A DNA stretch of 64,000 bases from Lacunisphaera sp. (GCA_029945445.1 JAQSCO010000055.1:51445-115444); one strand, 5' to 3'. Shown: positions 9,034 through 17,150, numbered from the stretch's first letter. The notes: a model not told the origin generated them from the sequence alone. Numbers and translations are program-made.

Positions 9034-9231
9034 ATGCCTATTGAGATCAAGATGCGCAAGAATGAGCCGATCGATCGTGCGCTGCGCCGCATGAAGAAGA
9101 AGCTCGAACGCGAGAACATCATCAAGGATGTGCGCATGAAGCGCTATGCCGAGAAGCCCTCGGAGCGCAAGCGCCGCAAAAACAAGGTCATGGCCTTCAC
9201 CGCCATGCTGCGCCGCCGCTACGCGGAGTAA
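9034..9231 (+). CDS. rpsU: 30S ribosomal protein S21
   Basis: Small basic ribosomal protein of 65 residues in the 30S subunit, where S21 helps base-pair mRNA leaders with 16S rRNA. The family signature MPIEIKMRKNEPIDRALRR is at the N-terminus, followed by a lysine/arginine-rich helical tail with KPSERKRRK. The ATG at 9034 gives the standard length; an upstream in-frame start would add residues not found in the family. It is a single-gene unit divergent from dnaE with its own strong terminator. Confidence 0.97.
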   Translation: MPIEIKMRKNEPIDRALRRMKKKLERENIIKDVRMKRYAEKPSERKRRKNKVMAFTAMLRRRYAE

Positions 9232-9253
9232 TCCGTTCCGTCTCCCTTTGCCG

Positions 9254-9282
9254 GCCGCGCGTCCTCGGATGCGCGGCTTTTT
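9254..9282 (+). terminator. Rho-independent terminator of rpsU
   Basis: GCCGCGC and GCGCGGC form a 7-bp stem with a 10-nt loop followed by TTTTT, 22 bp after the rpsU stop codon. Confidence 0.85.
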
Positions 9283-9407
9283 CATGCCCGCGTTTTGCAC
9301 CGCAAGAACCCGGGCCATGCACCGGGCCGGCAGCAGCCGGCAACGGTGTTATCCCTTCCCCCATGCTTGATTTGGGCGGGGCGTCCTGTCCTAGTGGCTG
9401 CAGCCGC

Positions 9408-10361
9408 ATGAAGCCCATCGTCGCCCTTTCCTCCTGCTGGTGCTCGCACCGTCATGCCGACGGCTACGAGATGCTGCAGGAGATGGCGGGCCTCGGTTTT
9501 GAGTGGGTCGAGCTGAGCCACGGCATCAAGATCATCCTCGTGCCGGGCATCCTGAAGGCCGTCGAGGACGGCGTCGTCAAGGTCGCCTCCTGCCATAACT
9601 TCTGCCCGCTGCCGACCGGGGTCATGCACGCCGCGCCGAACCTCTACATGCCGTCGTCGCTCGACGCCCGCGAGCGCGACCAGTGGCTGCGCCAGAGCAA
9701 GCGCACCATCGACTTCGCCCACCAGGTGAAGGCGAAGAAGGTCGTCCTGCACCTCGGCTCGACCGAGTTCTTCTGGTTCAACCCGGCGCGCACCGTGGAC
9801 AGCTATCTCGAATCCCACGAGGGCGCGGACCTGGCCGCCGACGCCGCCTACCAGAAGGTGCTCGCGAAATCCCTCGCCCGGCTCGGCAAGCGCATGCCGC
9901 CCTACTGGGCGAACACCCGGCAGGGCCTCACCGACCTGCTGCCCTACGCGGAGCAGAAAGGCATCAAGCTGGGCTTCGAGAACCGCGAGAAATTCGAGGA
10001 ACTGCCGCTCGACGCCGACCACCCGGCGCTGATCGAGCTGATGGCCAACCCGAACGCCTGCGGCTACTGGCACGATACCGGCCACGCGCAGATCAAGCAG
10101 GACATGTGCCTGCTCAACCACCGCGAGCACCTCACGAAGAACGCGCCCAACGCCATCGGCTTCCACCTGCATGACGTCACGCCCGAGGGCCGCGACCACC
10201 ACGCCATCGGCACGGGCAAGATCGACTTCGAGATGGTCAGCAGCTTCTGGCGACCAGAGCACACACTCGTCATCGAGCTCAGCCCGCGCCTCACCGTCGA
10301 GGAAGTGCTGGTCTCCAAGAAACGCGTCGAGGAACTCGTCGCGGCCCGGTTCGGCCGCTGA
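9408..10361 (+). CDS. Sugar phosphate isomerase/epimerase-like TIM-barrel protein
   Basis: Predicted xylose-isomerase-like TIM-barrel enzyme (AP_endonuc_2 superfamily), 317 residues. Metal-ligand style motifs are visible: ELSHG in the first strands, HLGSTEFFW in the middle, GFENRE, YWHDTGHAQ and the C-terminal FHLHDVTPEGRDHHAIGTG, which typically carries the His/Asp/Glu ligands for a divalent metal. The ATG at 9408 starts directly before the first beta strand (KPIVALSSCW); an earlier ATG at 9363 would add a stretch without family features. The substrate is not identifiable. It converges on the FAD oxidoreductase gene, 20 bp apart. Confidence 0.8.
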   Translation: MKPIVALSSCWCSHRHADGYEMLQEMAGLGFEWVELSHGIKIILVPGILKAVEDGVVKVASCHNFCPLPTGVMHAAPNLYMPSSLDARERDQWLRQSKRTIDFAHQVKAKKVVLHLGSTEFFWFNPARTVDSYLESHEGADLAADAAYQKVLAKSLARLGKRMPPYWANTRQGLTDLLPYAEQKGIKLGFENREKFEELPLDADHPALIELMANPNACGYWHDTGHAQIKQDMCLLNHREHLTKNAPNAIGFHLHDVTPEGRDHHAIGTGKIDFEMVSSFWRPEHTLVIELSPRLTVEEVLVSKKRVEELVAARFGR

Positions 10362-10381
10362 ACGCGGCGTGGTTCGGTTAC

Positions 10382-11338
10382 TCAGCCGACACGCGTTGTG
10401 CGGAACAGGCTCTCGGCGATCCGCGGATAGACCCGCGTCACCCGCAGACCCACCTGACGGAGCGGCGCCGACATCATCAGGGTGTGCAGGCTCTTGGCCA
10501 AAATAAAACCACCCAGCGTGGAGGTGCGCCGCGGCGGGCGGTTTTCGAGGAGGGCCTGCGCCTGCTCCATCCCGGCCGACAACGCGCGGCTCATGCCGTC
10601 GCCCACCAGCGGCGGCCACACGCTCCGGCGGTCGCCCAGGCGGCCGGGGCCCGGATAATTCCGGAAATCAAAGCTAGCGATAGCCGCGAAGGGCTCCAGC
10701 CGGTCGGCGATTCCGGCCAGCACCGGGTGGCTGGCGAGGAGTTGGTTGATCACCACCGGCGTCCGGGCCACGAGGCAGACGTTGTAGCGGCCGTCCTCGA
10801 TCCGGGAAAAACCGCAGTAGCCTTCGGGCACGGGCAGCATGACGAGGTCCACGGACTGAAAGTCGGTCGGCGCGGCGCCGGCCGGCAAATACGCCCGCCA
10901 GCCGACCCACGCGCTCTCGCCGGGCAGGCCCGGTTTTCCGCGGGCATCGATCACGGTCACGCCGTCGGCTTCGCCCTCGTATTTGCTGTTTTCCCGCAGC
11001 GTGCCGCCGAGCTGCTGGAAGCGCCGGGCCAGGGCCGTGTCCATCGCGTGCCGGCTCAGCCCGAGCGCAAACGGTTTCAGGGCGAAATCCACCGAATGGG
11101 ATTCATCCGCATAAAACCGCACGCGGCGCAGCTCGGTGGGCGCCTGCGGCAGGAAAGGTTCCGCGCCCAGTTCCTGCAGGCGTTGCCAGCCGCCGGGAGA
11201 CAGGAATTCCCCGCAGACTTTTTTCAACGGATACGACTTCCGCTCGTGCACCGTCACCTGCACGCCCCGCTCCTGCAGCCGGATCGCGCAGGCCAGGCCG
11301 GCGAGACCGCCGCCCGCAATTGTGATGGCTTTGGTCAT
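10382..11338 (-). CDS. FAD-dependent oxidoreductase (geranylgeranyl-reductase-like)
   Basis: Flavoprotein of 318 residues. The dinucleotide-binding GGGLAGLACA is at about 9-18, ending in an acidic strand (VTVHERK). The following YPLKKVCGEFLSPGG is characteristic of the geranylgeranyl reductase / PHBH-fold group, where the cysteine-containing CGE motif lies beside the flavin. A role in saturating or oxidising a lipid or polyketide side chain is plausible but unproven. The ATG at 11338 overlaps the mutY stop codon as ATGA, so it is probably translated by coupling with mutY, an odd partner for a lipid enzyme. Confidence 0.78.
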   Translation of the reverse strand: MTKAITIAGGGLAGLACAIRLQERGVQVTVHERKSYPLKKVCGEFLSPGGWQRLQELGAEPFLPQAPTELRRVRFYADESHSVDFALKPFALGLSRHAMDTALARRFQQLGGTLRENSKYEGEADGVTVIDARGKPGLPGESAWVGWRAYLPAGAAPTDFQSVDLVMLPVPEGYCGFSRIEDGRYNVCLVARTPVVINQLLASHPVLAGIADRLEPFAAIASFDFRNYPGPGRLGDRRSVWPPLVGDGMSRALSAGMEQAQALLENRPPRRTSTLGGFILAKSLHTLMMSAPLRQVGLRVTRVYPRIAESLFRTTRVG

Positions 11339-12384
11339 GGGGCGGATGCGGTTAGTTCGCCGATCCATCTTTTGTGCGGGCCGGACAACGTGACGTGGGC
11401 GAGTTTTTGCAACGACACCCATTCCAGCGCCTCGTTCCGCGCGATCAATTTCCGCAGCGCCGCGGTCGGCGGCACGGCGTAGATAGACTCGGTGATCTGG
11501 AAACGCGTGATCGTGCGCCGCTTCACGGCGAGGAGGGATTTCTTCGCGGGTTTCACGGCCAGATCAGAGGCTTCGGGCAGCTCGAGTATTCCCGCGAGCC
11601 GTTTCGCCTTGGCGTGGCCGTGGCGGAGCAGGAGCCGGCCGCGATACAGGCTGAATGTTCGTATTACGAACATTTGCTCCACGCGCTTGGGCTTGAGGCG
11701 CGGCAGCTTGGCCTGGCTGCCGGCGGCGCGCGCGGCGCAGAATTCCGCGACGGGACAAATGAGGCATTGCGGATTGGCGCGCAGGCAAACGGTCGCCCCG
11801 AGTTCCATCATCGCCTGATTGTGCTCACCCGGGTCCGAGCCGATGACGAGCGCATCGGCCAGCGGCGTGAAATGTTTCACGGCCTCGGTGCCGTCACGGA
11901 AGAGCCGGCCCTCGCCGGTCAGTCGCGCGAGGATGCGGACGACGTTGCCGTCGACGACGGCCGCCGGTTCGCCGAACGAGATGCTCGTGACGGCCGCCGC
12001 GGTATAGGGGCCGATGCCGGGCAGTTCGCGCCACTCGGCCGGCGTGCGCGGTGGCCGGGGCATGGCGACGAGCGCCTGCGCGAGCTGGTGCAGGTTGCGG
12101 GCCCGGGAGTAGTAACCGAGGCCTTCCCAGAGTTTCATGACCTTCGAATGGGGGGCGGAGGCGAGGGTGGTGAAGTCGGGCAGTTCGTGCAGCCAGCGGT
12201 CGAAGTAGGGCAGCACGGTCGCGACCTGTGTCTGCTGCAGCATGAACTCGGAAACCACCGTCTTGTAGAGCGAAGGGGCGTCGCGCCACGGCAGCTTGCG
12301 GTGGTGGACGCGATACCAAGCGTGCAGCACCTGCTGGAAGGGCTGCCGCGAGGCAATCAGTGAAGCCGAAGAGGGTTTAGCCAC
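11335..12384 (-). CDS. mutY: A/G-specific adenine glycosylase
   Basis: Base-excision repair enzyme that removes adenine mispaired with 8-oxoguanine; 349 residues. The catalytic Glu46 (SEFMLQQTQV), the helix-hairpin-helix LPGIGPYTAAAV (121-132) and the catalytic Asp145 (VVDGNVVRIL) are present. Four iron-sulfur cysteines are at 200, 207, 210 and 216 (C-x6-C-x2-C-x5-C). The C-terminal NUDIX-like 8-oxoG-reading domain is short and begins near 240. An AT-rich 21-bp palindrome encodes about residues 238-243 (MFVIRT) at the start of that domain. Confidence 0.95.
   Translation of the reverse strand: MAKPSSASLIASRQPFQQVLHAWYRVHHRKLPWRDAPSLYKTVVSEFMLQQTQVATVLPYFDRWLHELPDFTTLASAPHSKVMKLWEGLGYYSRARNLHQLAQALVAMPRPPRTPAEWRELPGIGPYTAAAVTSISFGEPAAVVDGNVVRILARLTGEGRLFRDGTEAVKHFTPLADALVIGSDPGEHNQAMMELGATVCLRANPQCLICPVAEFCAARAAGSQAKLPRLKPKRVEQMFVIRTFSLYRGRLLLRHGHAKAKRLAGILELPEASDLAVKPAKKSLLAVKRRTITRFQITESIYAVPPTAALRKLIARNEALEWVSLQKLAHVTLSGPHKRWIGELTASAP
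11654..11674. repeat. AT-rich 21-bp palindrome inside mutY
   Basis: AATGTTCGTA and TACGAACATT are perfect 10-bp inverted arms around a single T. The element is in frame and lies at the junction between the catalytic and NUDIX-like domains. It differs in sequence from the palindrome at 1710-1730 but shares its length, A/T-richness and intragenic position. Confidence 0.82.
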
Positions 12385-12460
12385 GAAGAGTCACAAAAAG
12401 GCACAAAAAGCCAAACAACTGAAGTCCGCTGTCATTTTTTGTGTGTTTTTGTGTCATTTT
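12381..12460. repeat. Inverted repeat of the CACAAAAA type
   Basis: The left arm (TCACAAAAAGGCACAAAAAG, 12391-12410) is complementary to the right arm at 12431-12455 with a few mismatches. It fills the gap between the divergent mutY and rnhC. A single-arm relative, AGGCGCAAAAAGACACAAAA, occurs at 39109-39128 upstream of the CII-like gene. Confidence 0.6.
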
Positions 12461-12477
12461 ATGGCCATCTAATCCGC

Positions 12478-13485
12478 ATGCCCAAACGGTCCGACGACGC
12501 CGAGGATAAGCCCAAGGCGATCACCACCTACACCATCAAGCTCGACGACGCGCAGATGGCGAAGCTCCGCGCCGCCACCGCGGCGAAGCACTGGGAGCAG
12601 GTCGAGGTGCCCTACGCGCGCTTCGCGTTCAAGGGCCCCAAGGTCAACGTGACGGCCTACACCAGTGGCAAGGTCGTCGTGGCCGGCAAGGATACCGAGG
12701 ATTTCGTGCAGAACGTCATCGAGTCCGAGGTCACGGGCACGCCCAAGCTTGGCTACGACGAGGTGCTGCACCCGGACTGGTTCGAGGCGCACGCCGGGCT
12801 CGACGAGAGCGGCAAGGGCGACCTCTTCGGGCCGGTGGTGGCGGCGACGGTCATTGCCGACGAGGCGGCGGTGCAGGCCTGGCTCAAGGCCGGCGTGCGC
12901 GACAGCAAGACCATCGTCGACACCCAGATCCTCAAGCTCGACGAACTCATCCGCGACACGCCTGGCGTCGTGGTGGAGACGCGCTACATGACCATGCCCG
13001 AATACAACCGCGTCATGAGCCGGCCCTTCGCCAGCCTCAACCGCCTGCTCGCTGAGCACCACGCCGACGCGCTCGACGCGGCATTGAAGCGCAAGTGGGT
13101 GCCGCGCGGCCTGCTCGACCAGTTTTCCAAGGAGCCGCTCGTCCAGCGCGTGCTGAAGAAGAAAGGGCTCGAGCGCTTCAAGCTGGCCATGCGCACCAAG
13201 GCCGAGGAGGACCCGGTCGTTGCGGCCGCGTCAATCGTCGCGCGGGCCGAATTTGTCCGCGCGATGCACGCCTTGTCGCGCGAGTTCGGGGACAAGCTCC
13301 AGAAAGGCGCCGGCGCGCAGGCCAAGGCGCAGGCATCGGTGCTGATCGAGAAGTTCGGCGCGCGCGCGCTGCGCGATTTCGCCAAGCTCCATTTCCGCAC
13401 CTGCTACGAGGTCGTCGCGGCCGCCGGCAAGCTCGACGAGCTGCCGCTCCCCGTGCCGAAGGAAAAGACCGAGTGGAAGCGCTGA
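12478..13485 (+). CDS. rnhC: Ribonuclease HIII
   Basis: Endoribonuclease that cuts RNA in RNA/DNA hybrids; 335 residues. An N-terminal TBP-like substrate-binding domain (about 14-90) marks it as HIII rather than HII. The catalytic domain starts at GLDESGKGDLFGPVV with Asp109 and Glu110, continues with Asp142 (GVRDSKT) and has the AAASIVARAEFV helix. The ATG at 12478 was chosen over an upstream in-frame GTG because it starts the charged N-terminus just before the TBP-like fold. rnhB follows 17 bp downstream, so both type 2 enzymes are probably made from one mRNA. Confidence 0.93.
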   Translation: MPKRSDDAEDKPKAITTYTIKLDDAQMAKLRAATAAKHWEQVEVPYARFAFKGPKVNVTAYTSGKVVVAGKDTEDFVQNVIESEVTGTPKLGYDEVLHPDWFEAHAGLDESGKGDLFGPVVAATVIADEAAVQAWLKAGVRDSKTIVDTQILKLDELIRDTPGVVVETRYMTMPEYNRVMSRPFASLNRLLAEHHADALDAALKRKWVPRGLLDQFSKEPLVQRVLKKKGLERFKLAMRTKAEEDPVVAAASIVARAEFVRAMHALSREFGDKLQKGAGAQAKAQASVLIEKFGARALRDFAKLHFRTCYEVVAAAGKLDELPLPVPKEKTEWKR

Positions 13486-13502
13486 ATTTCCCCTGACGAC
13501 CG

Positions 13503-14261
13503 ATGGCCAAACGCCGGCAACTCCGCGGATTCGACCTGAAGCAGCTCAGCGGCTTCGCCAGCCTGATCGGCGTGGACGAGGCCGGGCGCGGCGCGCTGGC
13601 CGGCCCGGTGGTCGCGGGTGCCGTGCTGGTCACGCAGGAATTCCTTGAGGGCCGCTGGGCCGTGTCCAAGTCCGGCCGCGTCAATGACTCGAAGCAACTC
13701 ACCGCCGCCGAGCGGGCGGAACTTTACGCGGAGTTCGAGGAGCTGGTCGCCGCGGGGCAGATCCACGCGACCTTCGGCACGGCCGACGTGGCGGAGATCG
13801 AGACGGTCAACATCCTCGGCGCGACGAAGCTCGCGATGCGCCGGGCGCTCGAGGGCATTTATCCACCGTCGGCGTTCCAGCTGAAGAGTGAGCCGGACCT
13901 CTTCGCCAGCGAGGCGGAGAAGGCGGCCTTCGTGCCCACGGTCTCGTGCCGGATCCTCGTTGACGGCCTGCCGCTGCGGCATTTCCCGTATCCGCACCAG
14001 GGCATCGTCAGCGGCGATGCGCGCTCGCTGTGCATCGCGATGGCGTCGATCATCGCCAAGGTCACGCGCGACCGGCTCATGGACGCACTCGAGCAGACGC
14101 ACCCCGGCTACGGCTTCGCGCAGCACAAGGGCTACGGCACCGAGGAGCACCGCGAGGCCATCCTCAAGCGCGGCCGCAGCGCGGTGCACCGCGACAGCTT
14201 TCTCCGCAAGCTCTTCGCGCAGCCGCGCGACCTTGAGGGCCAGCTGACGTTGTTTAGTTGA
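13503..14261 (+). CDS. rnhB: Ribonuclease HII
   Basis: Removes ribonucleotides wrongly built into DNA and RNA from hybrids; 252 residues, somewhat longer than the common 190-220. The catalytic residues are visible as GVDEAGRGALAGPVV (Asp25, Glu26), NDSKQL (Asp62) and the downstream AMASIIAKVTRDRLM helix, with the GYGFAQHKGYGT loop near the C-terminus. The extra length comes from inserts around 50-60 and 120-150. It is paired with rnhC immediately upstream. Confidence 0.94.
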   Translation: MAKRRQLRGFDLKQLSGFASLIGVDEAGRGALAGPVVAGAVLVTQEFLEGRWAVSKSGRVNDSKQLTAAERAELYAEFEELVAAGQIHATFGTADVAEIETVNILGATKLAMRRALEGIYPPSAFQLKSEPDLFASEAEKAAFVPTVSCRILVDGLPLRHFPYPHQGIVSGDARSLCIAMASIIAKVTRDRLMDALEQTHPGYGFAQHKGYGTEEHREAILKRGRSAVHRDSFLRKLFAQPRDLEGQLTLFS

Positions 14262-14298
14262 ATGAAATCCAACTGTCGACTTTCGTTACCTGTCAGTT

Positions 14299-14348
14299 GG
14301 AGGGCCCGTCTCCCGACGGGCCGCGGTCGGTCGGGAGACCGACCCTCC
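14299..14348. repeat. Hairpin repeat of the GGAGGG family
   Basis: GGAGGG ... GTCTCCCGA and TCGGGAGAC ... CCCTCC are nested inverted arms over 50 bp between rnhB and the histidine kinase gene. A related GGAGGGCCC element is at 58918-58969 and a partial relative at 33889-33915. Confidence 0.7.
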
Positions 14349-14376
14349 ATACCGCTCAGAATGACACGCAGATAAT

Positions 14377-15552
14377 ATGTCCGGCAAGAAACCCAACCCG
14401 CTCGACAAGGTGCTCGACCGGCTCGACCGGCTCGACCCGGCGGGCCTGCGCACGCTCGTGCAGCGGCTGGCCCGCGAGCGGGCGTTGCTGGAGACGGTTT
14501 TCAACACCCTGCAGGAGGGCGTGCTCGTGATCACCGCGGAGGGGACAATCGACTACGCCAACGACGCGGCGGCCAAGCTCATCGGCTTCAAGGCCGAGGC
14601 CGGCGCCGAGGCCACGCTGTGGCGGCTGGTCCCCGGCCTGCGGGCCTCGCTCGGGATCGACCGCGCCGGCGGACCGGAGGCCGGGGCGCCGATCATCACG
14701 CGCGAGTTCGAGTTGTCCTACCCGGCGCCGCGCGTCGTGCGGCTCTACATGGTGCCGTTCAGCGAGGGCGAGGGCGGCGCGCCGCGCTTCGTCATCATCC
14801 TGTCCGACATCACCTCGGAGAAAAAATCGACCGCCGAGCTGATCGAGAGCGAAAAGATTTCCTCCATCCTGCTGCTCGCCGCCGGCGTGGCGCACGAGCT
14901 GGGCAACCCGCTCAACTCGCTTACCATCCACCTGCAGCTCATCGGCCGGAAGTTGAAGAAGCTGCAGGGCTCGAAGGAGGCCGCGTCGCTCGAGGAGTCC
15001 ATCCGCATCTGCCAGGACGAGGTCACGCGGCTCGACGGCATCATCCGGAATTTCCTCGAGGCCATCCGCCCGCGCCCGCCCGACTTGGCCGAGGTCAACG
15101 TCGTCGAGGTCATCGAGGACGTGCTGCGTTTCCAGGGCAAGGAGATCGAGGACCGCGGCCTCGCCATCGACGGCGAGCTGCCCGCGAGCACGCCGGTCAT
15201 CATGGCCGACCGCAACCAGCTGAAGCAGGTTTTCTTCAACCTCCTGAAGAACGCCATGGAGGCGATGCCGGCCGGCGGGAAGCTGAGCATCAAGGTCCGC
15301 GCGGACGACGACTCGGTCTTCATCCTCATCGCCGACACCGGCGGCGGCATCAAGACCGAGGACCTCGCGAAACTGTTCTCACCCTACCACACGACCAAGG
15401 AAGGCGGGCACGGGCTCGGCCTGATGATCGTGCAGCGCATCATGCGCGACCACGGCGGACACGTCGGCATCGAAAGCAAGGAAGGCAAGGGCACCGTCGT
15501 GACCCTGCAGTTCCCGCAGAAGCACCGGCGGGTGCGGATGCTGCAGAGCTGA
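14377..15552 (+). CDS. PAS-containing sensor histidine kinase (NtrB-like)
   Basis: Soluble two-component kinase, 391 residues, without membrane segments, so it should sense a cytoplasmic signal. An N-terminal coiled segment is followed by a PAS domain (about 38-148), a HisKA dimerisation domain with the phospho-accepting His173 (VAHELGNPLN), and an HATPase domain with N-box FFNLLKNAMEAM, G1 DTGGGI and the GHGLGL box. This layout matches NtrB/AtoS-type kinases that drive sigma-54 activators. The NtrC-like regulator at 17285 is the obvious partner, although three minus-strand genes and a fragment lie between them. Confidence 0.9.
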   Translation: MSGKKPNPLDKVLDRLDRLDPAGLRTLVQRLARERALLETVFNTLQEGVLVITAEGTIDYANDAAAKLIGFKAEAGAEATLWRLVPGLRASLGIDRAGGPEAGAPIITREFELSYPAPRVVRLYMVPFSEGEGGAPRFVIILSDITSEKKSTAELIESEKISSILLLAAGVAHELGNPLNSLTIHLQLIGRKLKKLQGSKEAASLEESIRICQDEVTRLDGIIRNFLEAIRPRPPDLAEVNVVEVIEDVLRFQGKEIEDRGLAIDGELPASTPVIMADRNQLKQVFFNLLKNAMEAMPAGGKLSIKVRADDDSVFILIADTGGGIKTEDLAKLFSPYHTTKEGGHGLGLMIVQRIMRDHGGHVGIESKEGKGTVVTLQFPQKHRRVRMLQS

Positions 15553-15554
15553 GT

Positions 15555-15630
15555 GTGGTGGAACCCGGCCTCCGGACGGGTTGGCCTGATCCGCAAAGAC
15601 AGCAAACGCGTCCGGAGGCCGCGTTCCACC
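15555..15630. repeat. Hairpin repeat after the kinase gene
   Basis: GTGGTGGAAC ... GGCCTCCGGACG pairs with CGTCCGGAGGCC ... GTTCCACC, forming a long stem with a loop of about 30 nt. It sits just after the kinase stop. A related CCTCCGGG/CCCGGAGG element is at 60616-60653. Confidence 0.7.
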
Positions 15631-15638
15631 CTCAAGCC

Positions 15639-16199
15639 TCAGATCTTATCCTTCGCCTGGGTCAGCGACAGCGACTTCACGAGGTGCAGCGCCTCGGCGT
15701 GGGCCGGGCCCTTCGCGTCGTCGGTGAAGATCGTCGCGGTGACCATGATGTTTCCGCCGAGGTAGAAAAAGCAGCAGGTCACCGCCTTGTAGTCGCCCTT
15801 GGTGCTCGGCTTGCCGACGAGGTCGGCGTCCGTGAAGGTGACGGTCAGGCCGGGGGCGCCGCCGAACCTGGTCTCCTTGCAGTCGGCCTTGCCCTCGACG
15901 GAGCCGGACACGAACTGCGCAGTCGCGATCTCCGCCATGGCCCGGAGGTTTTCCACATCGCCCATGTGCTCGTCCTGGGCGGGCAGCAGGGTGATGAGCA
16001 CCTCGTCATTGCTGTCGTTCCGGGTGACATAGCGGACGCTCCGGCCGACGGCGGGCGTGTCGGGGCCCAAGTCAGCGCTTTTCCAGGCCGAGGGCAGCGT
16101 GAGCACCGCGGCCTTCCCGCCGCCGAGGTTGATTTTTTCGGCGGAAGCGGCGGCCAGCAAGGCGCCGAAGGCGAGGAGGGAGAGCAGGATTTTTTTCAT
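15639..16199 (-). CDS. Exported protein of unknown function
   Basis: A 186-residue protein with a clear signal peptide at 1-20 (ILLSLLAFGALLAAASA). The mature part is a mixed alpha/beta domain with VTRNDSNDEVLITLLP and a central FGGAPGLTVTFTDAD segment, resembling small periplasmic domains of the DUF1795 / PsbP-like kind in overall pattern, but I do not recognise the family firmly. Cysteines are few (the CKETRF and TCCFFY positions). It is the last of a minus-strand set lying inside the kinase-regulator interval. Confidence 0.6.
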   Translation of the reverse strand: MKKILLSLLAFGALLAAASAEKINLGGGKAAVLTLPSAWKSADLGPDTPAVGRSVRYVTRNDSNDEVLITLLPAQDEHMGDVENLRAMAEIATAQFVSGSVEGKADCKETRFGGAPGLTVTFTDADLVGKPSTKGDYKAVTCCFFYLGGNIMVTATIFTDDAKGPAHAEALHLVKSLSLTQAKDKI

Positions 16200-16236
16200 G
16201 GGATTGAAGGCGGCAGCGGTGTGGACTGGGTCGGGT

Positions 16237-16464
16237 TCAAGGGTTCCCGGCCACGGCGCGGTGACGGCGGTAGATTTCCTCGACCTTCGCGCGCGCCCAC
16301 GGGGTGCGCCGGAGGAACTTCAGGCTCGAGGTGATGCTCGGGTCGAACATGAAGCAGCGGATCTCGACCTGGCGCGCGAGTACCGGCCAGCCGTAGTGCG
16401 CAACGAGCTCGGTGAGCAGCGTTTCGAGCGTGACGCCGTGCAGGGGGTCCTTGGAGGCGGGCAT
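16237..16464 (-). CDS. VF530 family DNA-binding protein
   Basis: Small protein of 75 residues matching the VF530 (DUF2132) family by its whole pattern: [20 protein letters not shown], then [20 protein letters not shown] and [11 protein letters not shown]. The family folds as a small helical bundle, and a structure has suggested double-stranded DNA binding; its cellular role is open. The ATG at 16464 gives the family length. Confidence 0.85.
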   Translation of the reverse strand: MPASKDPLHGVTLETLLTELVAHYGWPVLARQVEIRCFMFDPSITSSLKFLRRTPWARAKVEEIYRRHRAVAGNP

Positions 16465-16483
16465 TTGGTCGGTTGGCTTGTCC

Positions 16484-16534
16484 TGTAGGAGCGGGTTTAC
16501 CCCGCGACCATCGGGGCGTATGGCCCCTCCTACA
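16484..16534. repeat. Hairpin repeat of the TGTAGGAG family
   Basis: TGTAGGAGcGGG at the left pairs with the right end GGCCCCTCCTACA, with internal TTTACCCCGC and TCGGGGCGTA arms. The closest relative is the better-formed copy at 55626-55696 between sucA and sucB. Confidence 0.7.
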
Positions 16535-16545
16535 AGTGATGCCGG

Positions 16546-16680
16546 TCAGCAGTTCTCGTATTTCCAGTTCCGTTTCCTGCCTTCAGTAGCCCATGCGATG
16601 GTCGTGCGCAGGCGTTGTTCGCGGGTCTCGGCGCGCGGCAGGCTCGTGATGGCGGCTTCGATTTCCTGAACGGTGCTCAC
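16546..16680 (-). pseudogene. Truncated antitoxin-like fragment
   Basis: A 44-codon reading frame with a possible GTG start begins STVQEIEAAITSLPRAE, close to STVQEIKSAIEQLPLEE at the start of the antitoxin encoded at 35089. After about 18 residues the sequence diverges (REQRLRTTIAWATEG) and ends early, without the WDRRMKADAKSG part of the intact antitoxin. No toxin gene is beside it. It is best read as a decayed antitoxin gene, though expression of a short peptide cannot be excluded. Confidence 0.5.
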
Positions 16681-16745
16681 TCCAACCTGATTATGCGCGT
16701 GAGTTTCGGTCGCAAGCGGGAAACTGGGCGGGAGCCCGCCCCGGC

Positions 16746-17150
16746 TCACCGCTCCAGCTTGAAGCCCGAAACGATCAGCTCATCGGTCAACGCGGAGAAG
16801 GTCTCGAAGGCCAGCTTGCCGCCGACCACGGACAGCACCTCGGCGGGGGACTCGCGGTCGAGGCGCTTGGACCGCAGCACAACCTCGCAGACGAAATCCT
16901 TGGGAAATTTGTTCTCCACCTTGAGCTTGAGGTCCAGCGATTCCTTGTCCCGGGTCAGCGTGAAAATTATCTGGGCGGCTTCGTCCTTTTCCTTGGTGGC
17001 GCCGGCCAGCTTGATCTTTTTGCCGTTGGACTCGAAGCGGGCGTAGATCACGTCGCCGGGACGCAGGTTGATCGTGTTGGCCTTGCTCGCCGCCTGGGCG
17101 GGCAGGGCAAGCGAGCCGAGGAGAAGCAGGGAAAGAAGGAGGCGCATCAT
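16746..17150 (-). CDS. Small exported protein of unknown function
   Basis: A 134-residue protein with a signal peptide at 1-20 (LLLSLLLLGSLALPAQA). The mature part begins TINLRPGDVIYARFESNGKK and is rich in beta strands and charged residues, ending with a conserved-looking FETFSALTDELIVSGF. I do not recognise a named family. Two adjacent ATG codons (17150 and 17147) are both possible starts. It is divergent from the NtrC-like regulator, 134 bp away, and could be under its control, but no sigma-54 site was confirmed. Confidence 0.65.
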   Translation of the reverse strand: MMRLLLSLLLLGSLALPAQAASKANTINLRPGDVIYARFESNGKKIKLAGATKEKDEAAQIIFTLTRDKESLDLKLKVENKFPKDFVCEVVLRSKRLDRESPAEVLSVVGGKLAFETFSALTDELIVSGFKLER

